A stretch of 56,051 bases of DNA, taken from positions 1 to 56,051 of the forward strand of contig JAHHQY010000005.1 in the NCBI GenBank assembly GCA_020026115.1, written 5' to 3'. The notes beneath the pieces were generated by a model. It saw only the letters and a program-made list of their open reading frames with translations, made no database searches and was not told the DNA's origin. Below, in pieces: positions 42,954 to 50,669 of the stretch. This DNA comes from Actinobacillus sp. Lineage in GTDB: Bacteria > Pseudomonadota > Gammaproteobacteria > Enterobacterales > Pasteurellaceae. Position numbers and translations under genes: made by a program. How positions within the stretch are numbered: the first letter of the stretch is position 1; each line of letters opens with the position of its first letter.

Positions 42954-43745
42954 ATGTTTATTGTAGATAGCCATTGCCATTTAGACGCATTGGATTATGA
43001 AAACTTACATAAAGATATTGCCGATGTTTTAGCTAAAGCTCGCGCCCAAGAGGTAAAACATTTGCTTGCAGTTGGCGTGACGTTAAGTCGCTTTGAAAAA
43101 GCCTATCCGACTTTAAGTCAATTTAAAGATATTTCCCTTGCTTGTGGCGTTCATCCTTTAGATATTGATGATGAACCCTTCAACCTAGCCCATTTACGTC
43201 AATTAGCTCAAGATAAAAAAGTCATCGCCATTGGGGAATTAGGCTTAGATTATTATTACAGTGCCGAAAATAAAAAACGCCAACAGCAAGTTTTTGCCGA
43301 ACAAATCGAGGTGGCGAATGAATTAGCTAAACCGATTATTGTTCATACTCGTAGCGCCCGTGAAGATACCTTAGGCTTGCTAAAAGAAGCCAACGCCGAT
43401 AAATGCTCAGGCGTTATTCATTGCTTTACAGAAAATTGGGATTTTGCAAAATCAGCTTTAGATTTAGGGTTCTATATTTCTATTTCTGGCATTGTCACCT
43501 TTAAAAATGCCGAAGCCTTACGCGATGTTGTGCGTAAAATACCCGCCGATCGTTTGTTAGTGGAAACGGACAGCCCTTATCTTGCGCCAATTCCTTATCG
43601 TGGCAAAGAAAATCAACCTGCTTATACCCGCCAAGTTTGCGAATATCTCGCAACCTTAAAAGGCAAAAGTACGGAAGAATTTGCACAAATAACCACAGAA
43701 AATTTTGAGCGTTTATTTAAAATTGATGTACAATCTTTAGGCTAA
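42954..43745 (+). CDS. ycfH: TatD-family metal-dependent hydrolase YcfH
   Basis: This 263-residue TIM-barrel metallohydrolase related to TatD DNases has metal ligands in VDSHCHLD, GELGLDYYY, VHTRSA, HCFTE and VETDSPYLAP. Follows holB by 10 bp with AAAGGA, the usual tmk-holB-ycfH order. Confidence 0.92.
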   Translation: MFIVDSHCHLDALDYENLHKDIADVLAKARAQEVKHLLAVGVTLSRFEKAYPTLSQFKDISLACGVHPLDIDDEPFNLAHLRQLAQDKKVIAIGELGLDYYYSAENKKRQQQVFAEQIEVANELAKPIIVHTRSAREDTLGLLKEANADKCSGVIHCFTENWDFAKSALDLGFYISISGIVTFKNAEALRDVVRKIPADRLLVETDSPYLAPIPYRGKENQPAYTRQVCEYLATLKGKSTEEFAQITTENFERLFKIDVQSLG

Positions 43746-43767
43746 GCAGGAAAACAAGGAGTCTTGT

Positions 43768-44298
43768 ATGAAAAAAATATTTAAATATTTTGTTTTTACG
43801 CTGTTATTCGGCTTTTTTGCCTTTTTATTTGCGGGCGTAAATTATGTTATGCCTCATTACAGCGCAACCACCATTAAAGGGATTGAAGTGAAACGTGTAG
43901 ACAAAGACGGTCCAATTAGTAAAGCTAATCCTGCTGACGGCCCAACACAAGATATGTATTACATTTACACTCAAAAACCTGATAATGATGAAAAAGTTAT
44001 GGTTTATCGTAACGAAGATACCCGTTGGGGTTTTCCATTCTATTTCAAGTTTGATTCCGCCAATTTACAAGCGCAAGCACAAAGTTTTTCAGTGGGAAAT
44101 AAATTGGTGCAAATTAAATCTTATGGTTGGCGCATTACAATGTTAAATGAATTTCCAAATGTGATTTCCATTAAACATCTCGATAATGCCAATGACGTGG
44201 CTAAACCGATTTTATCTTACGTTTTATACATTTTATTAGCTTGTGCTTTATTCTTTAGCGTGCAGTTTGTTCGTGGCTGGTTTGACAGTAAAGAATAA
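43768..44298 (+). CDS. DUF1523 family membrane protein
   Basis: Unknown function; the 176-residue protein fits the DUF1523 family. Two TM helices, near residues 6-28 (YFVFTLLFGFFAFLFAGVNYV) and 149-168 (LSYVLYILLACALFFSVQFV), frame a periplasmic domain with ATTIKGIEVKRVDKDG, MYYIYT and a DTRWGFPFYFKFDSANLQAQA stretch. Starts 22 bp after ycfH and ends before a terminator, so it probably belongs to the tsaD-ycfH transcript. Confidence 0.82.
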   Translation: MKKIFKYFVFTLLFGFFAFLFAGVNYVMPHYSATTIKGIEVKRVDKDGPISKANPADGPTQDMYYIYTQKPDNDEKVMVYRNEDTRWGFPFYFKFDSANLQAQAQSFSVGNKLVQIKSYGWRITMLNEFPNVISIKHLDNANDVAKPILSYVLYILLACALFFSVQFVRGWFDSKE

Positions 44299-44318
44299 AG
44301 AAAATTTTTTATAACTTT

Positions 44319-44352
44319 ACCGCACTTGCTGAAAGGTTGGTGCGGTTTTTAT
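44319..44352 (+). terminator. Terminator after the DUF1523 gene, contains an AAGTGCGGT core
   Basis: ACCGCAC (44319-44325) and GTGCGGT (44340-44346) then T5. The left arm ACCGCACTT is an exact reverse Haemophilus uptake core. Confidence 0.85.
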
Positions 44353-44376
44353 TTTTATTAATGAGAGTGATTAATT

Positions 44377-45711
44377 ATGAGTAACATTCCAAATATTGGC
44401 TTTGTTAGCCTTGGATGTCCTAAAAACTTAGTCGATTCCGAGCGAATTTTAACGGAGTTACGTAGCGAAGGTTATAACATTATTCCAACCTACGACAACG
44501 CTGATTTAGTTATCGTGAATACTTGTGGTTTTATTGATAGCGCCGTGGAAGAATCCCTTGCGACAATTGGCGAAGCCTTAGAAGAAAACGGTCGCGTCAT
44601 TGTAACGGGCTGTTTAGGTGCGCGTGAAAACAAAATCCGCCAAGTGCATCCCAAAGTCTTAGAAATTAGTGGGCCACATAGCTATGAATTGGTTATGGAG
44701 CAAGTACATAAATATGTTGCGCCACCGCCGTACGACCCTTTTATTAGCTTAGTACCGCCACAAGGCGTGAAGTTAACCCCTAAACATTACGCCTACTTAA
44801 AAATTGCCGAAGGCTGTGACCATCGCTGTTCTTTCTGCATTATTCCATTTTTACGCGGAAAATTAGAATCGCGCGATATTTGCCAAGTTTTAGATGAAGC
44901 GCAACGTTTAGTCCAAGCTGGCGTTAAAGAGTTATTAGTGGTTTCACAAGATACTTCCGCCTTTGCTTTAGAAAAAGGCAAAGAAGCGCAAAGTAAAACC
45001 GTTTTTTGGCAAGGCAAACCGATTAAAAATAATTTAATGAGCTTATGCCAAGAATTAAGTCAAATGGGCATTTGGGTGCGTTTACATTATGTTTATCCGT
45101 ATCCGCATGTTGATGATTTAATTCCACTTATGGCTGAAGGTAAAATCTTGCCGTATTTGGATATTCCATTACAACACGCAAGCCCTAAGATTTTAAAATC
45201 CATGAAACGCCCAGGTGCCGTGCATCGCGTTTTAGAACGCATTAAAAAATGGCGCGAAATCTGCCCCGATTTAACTTTACGCTCGACCTTTATTGTAGGT
45301 TACCCTGGCGAGACTGAAGAAGATTTCCAAATGCTTTTAGACTTCTTGCAAGAAGCGCAATTAGATCGCGTTGGTTGTTTTAAATTTAGTCCCGTAGAAG
45401 GCGCAAGTGCAAGCGAAATGGACGAGCAAATTCCAGAAGAAATTAAAGAAGAACGCTACCATCGCTTTATGCAATTACAGCAAAAAATTTCTGCCGAACG
45501 TTTACAACAAAAAGTGGGTAAAACCTTAAAAGTTTTAGTCGATGAAGTTGAAGAAGAAGGCGTTATTGCTCGCTCAATGGCGGATGCACCAGAAATTGAT
45601 GGCGTTGTTTATGTCGCAATGCCTGAAACGCATGAGGTGCAAGCGGGTGATTTTATCGAAGTGCTTATTACTCACGCCGATGAATATGATTTATACGCGC
45701 AGTTGGCCTAA
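44377..45711 (+). CDS. rimO: Ribosomal protein S12 methylthiotransferase RimO
   Basis: RimO is a radical-SAM enzyme that methylthiolates Asp89 of S12. 444 residues: UPF0004 domain with three cysteines (GCPKN, NTCGF, TGCLG), the radical-SAM motif CDHRCSFC (about 149-156) and a C-terminal TRAM domain. Single-gene unit between two hairpins. Confidence 0.96.
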   Translation: MSNIPNIGFVSLGCPKNLVDSERILTELRSEGYNIIPTYDNADLVIVNTCGFIDSAVEESLATIGEALEENGRVIVTGCLGARENKIRQVHPKVLEISGPHSYELVMEQVHKYVAPPPYDPFISLVPPQGVKLTPKHYAYLKIAEGCDHRCSFCIIPFLRGKLESRDICQVLDEAQRLVQAGVKELLVVSQDTSAFALEKGKEAQSKTVFWQGKPIKNNLMSLCQELSQMGIWVRLHYVYPYPHVDDLIPLMAEGKILPYLDIPLQHASPKILKSMKRPGAVHRVLERIKKWREICPDLTLRSTFIVGYPGETEEDFQMLLDFLQEAQLDRVGCFKFSPVEGASASEMDEQIPEEIKEERYHRFMQLQQKISAERLQQKVGKTLKVLVDEVEEEGVIARSMADAPEIDGVVYVAMPETHEVQAGDFIEVLITHADEYDLYAQLA

Positions 45712-45729
45712 TTCATTTTAAGGAAAAGA

Positions 45730-45777
45730 ACTCGCGCCGAATTTTTGTCGACAATTTTTCGGTGCGAGTTAATTTTT
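45730..45777 (+). terminator. Motif-pair hairpin after rimO, abutting the ferredoxin gene
   Basis: CTCGCGCCGAATTTTTG and AATTTTTCGGTGCGAG are joined by a GTCGAC palindrome, followed by TTAATTTTTT. It ends one base before the ferredoxin ATG. Confidence 0.75.
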
Positions 45778-45778
45778 T

Positions 45779-46030
45779 ATGATTATTTTGAGCTTACAAA
45801 AATCACAACGCCAATTTTCTCTGAAGAAAAAAAGCATTTTATTAAAGGAACTGGAAAAACAAGGCGTTTTTCCTGAATATCAATGCCGAGCCGGCTTTTG
45901 TGGCGCTTGTCGCACGAAATTGATTCAAGGAAAAATTTCTTACTCAAATCCCCCTTTGGCCTATGTGCAAAAAGATGAGATTTTGCTTTGTTGTGCCAGC
46001 GCCGAAAGTGATGTGCTGTTAGACTTATAA
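45779..46030 (+). CDS. yfaE: Plant-type [2Fe-2S] ferredoxin, YfaE-like
   Basis: This 83-residue ferredoxin has cluster ligands in CRAGFCGACRTKL and a final LLCCAS. It is probably the YfaE homologue that keeps the NrdB diferric-tyrosyl cofactor active. In E. coli it follows nrdB directly; here it is separated by 41 kb. No Shine-Dalgarno is visible in the T-rich six bases after the hairpin, so initiation may be weak or the start could differ. Confidence 0.85.
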   Translation: MIILSLQKSQRQFSLKKKSILLKELEKQGVFPEYQCRAGFCGACRTKLIQGKISYSNPPLAYVQKDEILLCCASAESDVLLDL

Positions 46031-46064
46031 AAAATGCGCTCGGTTTCCCTTGCGCATTTTTTTT
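46029..46064. terminator. Bidirectional terminator, ferredoxin / pssA
   Basis: AAAATGCGC (46031-46039) and GCGCATTTT (46052-46060) flanked by A- and T-runs. Confidence 0.85.
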
Positions 46065-47427
46065 ATAACACCATACGAACAACCGTATCAGCTTTCACTC
46101 TAGAGAATTTTTTCAAGAGTTTCTGTACCGGTTCTGGATATTCTTCAAGGCTTTCTAATTCCTCAAAATTATTTAATTTTTTAGTATGTTGGCGAATTTG
46201 ATTTAATTCTTTTTCCGCTTCATCTTTTAATTGATGCTGAGGATCGTGAATTAACAAACCATTTTCTGCATCTAAACGCCAAGCGCGCGGATTTAAATTA
46301 TTTCCGGTTAATAATAAATAATCATGGTCAACCCAAACGCCTTTTAAATGATAGCTGTTTTCGCCATCTTTCCAGGTGCGAATCACTAATTGCCCAGATT
46401 GCATATAATCGTCAAATTTTTTCGCAAAACGGCGTAAATTACTTTCGTATAAGTAAGGTAAGCCACCTGCCATTTTAAAGGGTTCACTTGGCGGAATATA
46501 AAAGTCATTCGCGGTTTTATCGCCCACAATAATTTCAACTTTTTTGCCGTTTTTTAACAGCCATTTCATTCGTTTTTGCAAAGCGAACGGGAAATTAAAA
46601 TACGGCGTACAAATAGTTAATTTTTCATCCACCACTTGGAATAAATTTTGAATCACTTGATTTAATTCATTACCGTTTTTACTTAAACCAAATAAAGGCG
46701 TAATACTTAATTTATCCGCGCTTTGTTGTTCAGCTTGATAAGCATAATGCCCGTTACTCGCTAAAAATTTACGGAAGTTGCGAATCACTTGGCGAATTTC
46801 TTTCGTGCTTGGGCGATGTTGATTATCTAAAGGATGCACCGCTTCTTGATTTAATAAAAATTGTTGCATAAACAACACAAAGCTATCCGCTAAAGCTTTA
46901 TTGGTGATTTTATGATAACGATCATAACGATACTTTTCTTTTTGCTGTAAGTAGACATTATTAATGCTTGCGCCACTGTACAAAATCGTATCGTCAAACA
47001 CAAAACCTTTAATATGCAACACGCCGAAAACTTCACGCGTATTCACCGGCACGCCGAAGAAAATATTTTCTTCCGCTTTTGTATATTCATCACAAGCTTC
47101 GCAATACCAATCAGAATTCGTTTGCGTTTTCTCAGCACCTAATAAATTGCGTTGTGCGCGATGCCAATCTACAAAAATTTTTACATCAAGTTGAGGATTT
47201 TTCTTTTTCGCTTCTAAAATTTCTTTTAAAATTTCACGGCCCGCTTCATCTTTTTCCCAATAAAGGGCTGTAAAATAAATGCGTTCTTTCGCCTGACGAA
47301 TTTGTTGAATAAGTTGCTGTTTAAATTCAGCGGTATGACAAATAAATTCTATTTGTTCTGGATTTAAAGACAAACAAGGCAAGACGGCTAATTGCTCGTT
47401 GGCTTGTTTCGTTTTGTCAATTAACAT
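46063..47427 (-). CDS. pssA: CDP-diacylglycerol-serine O-phosphatidyltransferase PssA
   Basis: PssA makes phosphatidylserine, precursor of phosphatidylethanolamine. 454 residues of the phospholipase D type with two HKD motifs: HIKGFVFDDTILYSGASINN and YHLKGVWVDHDYLLLTGNNLNPRAW. Peripheral membrane protein in the family. Monocistronic, divergent from yfiF. Confidence 0.95.
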   Translation of the reverse strand: MLIDKTKQANEQLAVLPCLSLNPEQIEFICHTAEFKQQLIQQIRQAKERIYFTALYWEKDEAGREILKEILEAKKKNPQLDVKIFVDWHRAQRNLLGAEKTQTNSDWYCEACDEYTKAEENIFFGVPVNTREVFGVLHIKGFVFDDTILYSGASINNVYLQQKEKYRYDRYHKITNKALADSFVLFMQQFLLNQEAVHPLDNQHRPSTKEIRQVIRNFRKFLASNGHYAYQAEQQSADKLSITPLFGLSKNGNELNQVIQNLFQVVDEKLTICTPYFNFPFALQKRMKWLLKNGKKVEIIVGDKTANDFYIPPSEPFKMAGGLPYLYESNLRRFAKKFDDYMQSGQLVIRTWKDGENSYHLKGVWVDHDYLLLTGNNLNPRAWRLDAENGLLIHDPQHQLKDEAEKELNQIRQHTKKLNNFEELESLEEYPEPVQKLLKKFSRVKADTVVRMVL

Positions 47428-47590
47428 AATAAATTCTCATTTTCATTTACTGAAAAACTAATGAAGTAGTTTACAATATTTAGCCTAGAAGTTGGTAGAA
47501 AAAAGGCGGATTTTCGTTATAATATTCAAGATTTTTTTACAAAATAGGTGGAATTTTACCTATTTTGCTCTTCATTCCAAAGGAATATAA

Positions 47591-48634
47591 ATGCCGATGA
47601 AAGCAGACAAACCAACATTTCAGCAATCAGGTCACGCTAATCGCTTCCGCGAACGTATTGCTGGCGAGAAAAAACCACAAAGCAAACCACGCTTTAATAC
47701 TAAAAATCCACCTAAAAAACTTGGCGAGACGTTTAAAAAACGCCCTGCTGAAAAACAAGTTTTACAAGAAACTCGCACCGAAACTCGTCTTTCTAATGCG
47801 AGCGGTTCTGGTACGGTAAATGTCGTCATTAAACGCACCGAAAATCGCGCTCAGCCTTACGAGAAAAAAACAGGCGCACTTTCTCCGCGCGCACCAGAAA
47901 AAATTAAGAAAAACCGTGCTGAAGAAATGAAAGTTTACGGCGAAAAAGCCTGCTTAGCATTATTCAAAGAACGTCCAGAAAGCATTATTCGCGCTTGGTC
48001 AAATGTGCCAACTTCTCATAAAATTGGTGAAATTTTCAGTTACTTAGCGGCAAATAAAAAAGCCTACCATGTGGTTTCTAATGAAGAACTCGCCAAAGCG
48101 AGCGGTAGCGAACATCATGGCGGTTTATGTTTCTTGGTGAAAAAACCTCGCACTTTTACCTTACAAGGTTACTTAGCGATTCCACGCAAAAAAGACGCGC
48201 TTGTGTTGCTAAATAATGTTTCCAACGCTTACAATCTTGGTGGTATTATGCGCACTTGCGCAATTTTCGGCATAACTGGCGTTATCACGAATAATATTAA
48301 TGAAATTAATAATTCTGCCGCAATGCGTGTTGCTGAAGGGGCGATGGAATATATCCGTCCTTTAACCGTTGAACGCTTAAGCGATGGTTTAGACCAACTG
48401 CGTCAAGCGGGCTATCAAGTTGTCCATTTAAGCCCAACAAAAAGCCAGCAACGCTTACAAAATGTGGCATTTAATGCGAAAGTCGTTTTTGTTTTAAGTG
48501 AAACGGACGATGCAGACTTAATTGCAAAAGGTGATGCGCAACCTAATTTAACACCAACCAACCCGCTAAATAGCGACCTCAATTTAAGCGTCGCAAGTGG
48601 TATCTTACTTGCACATTGGAATAACCAACGTTAA
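47591..48634 (+). CDS. yfiF: TrmH/SpoU-family RNA methyltransferase YfiF
   Basis: The 347-residue protein has a long basic, disordered N-terminus (1-110, many K/R/P), a substrate-binding domain and the SPOUT catalytic domain (LLNNVSNAYNLGGIMRTCAIFGITGVI, NNSAAMRVAEGAMEYI, LNLSVASGILLAHW). It resembles E. coli YfiF, whose target is not established. AAGGA before ATG 47591 supports this start. A motif copy (47772-47783) encodes TRTET in the disordered part. Confidence 0.88.
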   Translation: MPMKADKPTFQQSGHANRFRERIAGEKKPQSKPRFNTKNPPKKLGETFKKRPAEKQVLQETRTETRLSNASGSGTVNVVIKRTENRAQPYEKKTGALSPRAPEKIKKNRAEEMKVYGEKACLALFKERPESIIRAWSNVPTSHKIGEIFSYLAANKKAYHVVSNEELAKASGSEHHGGLCFLVKKPRTFTLQGYLAIPRKKDALVLLNNVSNAYNLGGIMRTCAIFGITGVITNNINEINNSAAMRVAEGAMEYIRPLTVERLSDGLDQLRQAGYQVVHLSPTKSQQRLQNVAFNAKVVFVLSETDDADLIAKGDAQPNLTPTNPLNSDLNLSVASGILLAHWNNQR

Positions 48635-48650
48635 GCAAATCTTATTCCAC

Positions 48651-48678
48651 AAAGTGCGGTTTTTGTCCGCACTTTTTA
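48651..48678 (+). terminator. Terminator after yfiF with an exact AAGTGCGGT core
   Basis: AAAGTGCGG (48651-48659) and CCGCACTTT (48667-48675), then T run. This is the standard Haemophilus uptake-pair terminator. Confidence 0.88.
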
Positions 48679-48696
48679 TTTATATTAGGAAAAATT

Positions 48697-49533
48697 ATGA
48701 ACTCAAAAACTCATTTAGGCCACACGGCGCGTAAGCGTTTTGGGCAAAACTTTTTATCTGATGATAATGTTATTCAAGGCATTGTTAGCGCAATTTACCC
48801 ACAAAAAGAGCAATTTTTAGTGGAAATCGGCCCAGGTCTTGGGGCCTTAACGGAACCTGTTGCCGAACAAGTTGAGCGTTTAACCGTCTTAGAACTCGAT
48901 CGTGACTTAGCAAAACGCTTACGTCATCATCCTTTTTTAAATCAAAAATTAACCGTAATCGAAACCGATGCGATGCAATTTAATTTCCGTGATTTATACG
49001 AACAAGAAAATTTAGCTGAAAAAGGGCAAAAACTGCGTGTTTTCGGTAACTTACCTTATAACATTTCAACGCCTTTGATGTTTCATCTCTTTGATTTTTG
49101 TGATGTTATTCAAGATATGCATTTTATGTTGCAAAAAGAAGTGGTCAAACGTTTAGCCGCTGCGCCAAATAGCAAGGCTTACGGACGTTTAACTGTTATG
49201 ACACAATATTTTTGCCAAGTTTATCCTGTACTTGATGTTCCGCCGACAGCCTTTAAACCTGCGCCAAAAGTTGATTCTGCCGTTGTACGTTTAATTCCGC
49301 ATACCACTTTGCCATACCCAGCAAAAGATTTAAAAATCTTAAACCAAGTGTGTACGCAGGCCTTTAACCAACGTCGTAAAACCTTGCGTAACGCCTTAAG
49401 TTTTTACTTTACCGAAGCGCAATTACAAGCTTTAGATATCGATCCAAATGCACGCGCGGAAACCTTAAGCGTGGCGGATTTTGTGCGTTTAGCCAACTTT
49501 GTTGCGGATAATCCACGCACAGAAGAAATTTAA
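48697..49533 (+). CDS. rsmA: 16S rRNA dimethyladenosine transferase KsgA
   Basis: KsgA dimethylates A1518 and A1519 of 16S rRNA. 278 residues with RKRFGQNFLSD, VEIGPGLGALTEPV (SAM motif I), the catalytic NLPYNIST, and a C-terminal helical domain (NQRRKTLRNAL). Pairs with apaH downstream (46 bp), an order also found in E. coli. Confidence 0.96.
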   Translation: MNSKTHLGHTARKRFGQNFLSDDNVIQGIVSAIYPQKEQFLVEIGPGLGALTEPVAEQVERLTVLELDRDLAKRLRHHPFLNQKLTVIETDAMQFNFRDLYEQENLAEKGQKLRVFGNLPYNISTPLMFHLFDFCDVIQDMHFMLQKEVVKRLAAAPNSKAYGRLTVMTQYFCQVYPVLDVPPTAFKPAPKVDSAVVRLIPHTTLPYPAKDLKILNQVCTQAFNQRRKTLRNALSFYFTEAQLQALDIDPNARAETLSVADFVRLANFVADNPRTEEI

Positions 49534-49556
49534 CTCGCACCGAAAAATGGTGCGCT
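49533..49556 (-). repeat. Dispersed motif copy between rsmA and apaH
   Basis: ACTCGCACCGAAAAAT at 49533-49548 follows the rsmA stop. A short partial partner ATGGTGCG adjoins it. Confidence 0.65.
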
Positions 49557-49579
49557 AAATTTTAGCAAGGGGAAAAAAT

Positions 49580-50404
49580 ATGGCGACATATTTTGTCGGT
49601 GATTTACAAGGCTGTTTTGATGAATTGCAATTATTATTGGAAAAAGTGCAATTTAATCCGAACAAAGATCGTCTTTATTTAGTGGGCGATTTAGTCGCAC
49701 GCGGGGATAAATCCTTAGCTTGTTTACGTTTTGTAAAAAATCTGGGGGCAAGCGCACAAACCGTTTTAGGCAATCATGATTTACATTTGCTTGCCACTTA
49801 TGCAGGATTAAAAAAAATTAAAGCCTGCGACCATGTTGAAGAGATTTTCCAAGCAGAAGATTGTGCTGAACTTATGGATTGGCTACGCAAACAACCTTTA
49901 TGCGTGCATTTACCTGAACAAAATATTCTCATGAGCCATGCGGGCATTTCCCCTGATTGGGATTTAGCCACAACAAAAAACTGCGCTCAAGAAGTTGAGC
50001 AGATTTTAACCAGCCCAAATTATGTGGCTTTATTGCAATCCATGTATGGTGAAGAACCTAATCGTTGGCAAGCGGATTTAAAAGGCGAGGAACGCTTACG
50101 TTATATTATCAATGCCTTTACTCGAATGCGTTTTTGTTATCGCAATCATGCCCTTGATTTCGCTTGTAAATTACCTGTAAATCAAGCGCCAAGCACTTTA
50201 GTTCCTTGGTTTGATTTAAACAATCCTTTATATCAAGAAGTAAATATTATTTTTGGTCATTGGGCGAGTTTAATTCATTGCACGACACCCAAAAATATTT
50301 ACGCCTTAGATACGGGCTGTGTATGGGGAAATTATTTAAGTCTGCTCCGTTGGGAAGATAAAAAAATCTTTACCCAGCAAGCGATTAAAACCTACCAAGA
50401 TTAA
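49580..50404 (+). CDS. apaH: Diadenosine tetraphosphatase (symmetrical) ApaH
   Basis: ApaH hydrolyses Ap4A to two ADP and, in E. coli, removes NpnN caps from RNA. 274 residues, calcineurin-like fold: GDLQGCFDEL, GDLVARGDKS, LGNHDLHLLA, SHAGISPDW and the later FGHWASL. AGGGGAA precedes the start. Confidence 0.95.
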   Translation: MATYFVGDLQGCFDELQLLLEKVQFNPNKDRLYLVGDLVARGDKSLACLRFVKNLGASAQTVLGNHDLHLLATYAGLKKIKACDHVEEIFQAEDCAELMDWLRKQPLCVHLPEQNILMSHAGISPDWDLATTKNCAQEVEQILTSPNYVALLQSMYGEEPNRWQADLKGEERLRYIINAFTRMRFCYRNHALDFACKLPVNQAPSTLVPWFDLNNPLYQEVNIIFGHWASLIHCTTPKNIYALDTGCVWGNYLSLLRWEDKKIFTQQAIKTYQD

Positions 50405-50408
50405 ATAC

Positions 50409-50434
50409 AAAGCGCATAAAATTATGCGCTTTTT
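50409..50434 (+). terminator. Terminator after apaH
   Basis: AAAGCGCATAA and TTATGCGCTTT form an 11-bp stem, then TT. Confidence 0.85.
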
Positions 50435-50437
50435 CAT

Positions 50438-50453
50438 CTCGCGCCGAAAATTT
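50438..50453 (-). repeat. Single copy of the dispersed motif
   Basis: CTCGCGCCGAAAATTT directly after the apaH terminator. Confidence 0.7.
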
Positions 50454-50538
50454 CACCTAACCTTTATTTTTAACCTATTGATTTAATAGTACTTTTAAAA
50501 ACATCTCTTCTTTACCTTACATTTTTTAACCAATTATA

Positions 50539-50567
50539 TTGACAGCATTCCAACTTACTACTACACT
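50539..50567 (+). promoter_or_regulatory. Likely sigma-70 promoter of the autotransporter gene
   Basis: TTGACA (50539-50544), 17 bp, TACACT (50562-50567), about 100 bp before the ATG. Downstream are an AGTTAT-AA-ATAACT inverted repeat (50584-50597) and a T8 tract just before the GGAGGG ribosome site (50658-50663). Confidence 0.65.
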
Positions 50568-50669
50568 TTGGTTACCCTTAAAGAGTTATAAATAACTTTT
50601 TGTTGTTTTGGTCGTGGGTGATAATTCCCTAAATTCCTAAAATAATTACTTTTTTTTGGAGGGATATCT

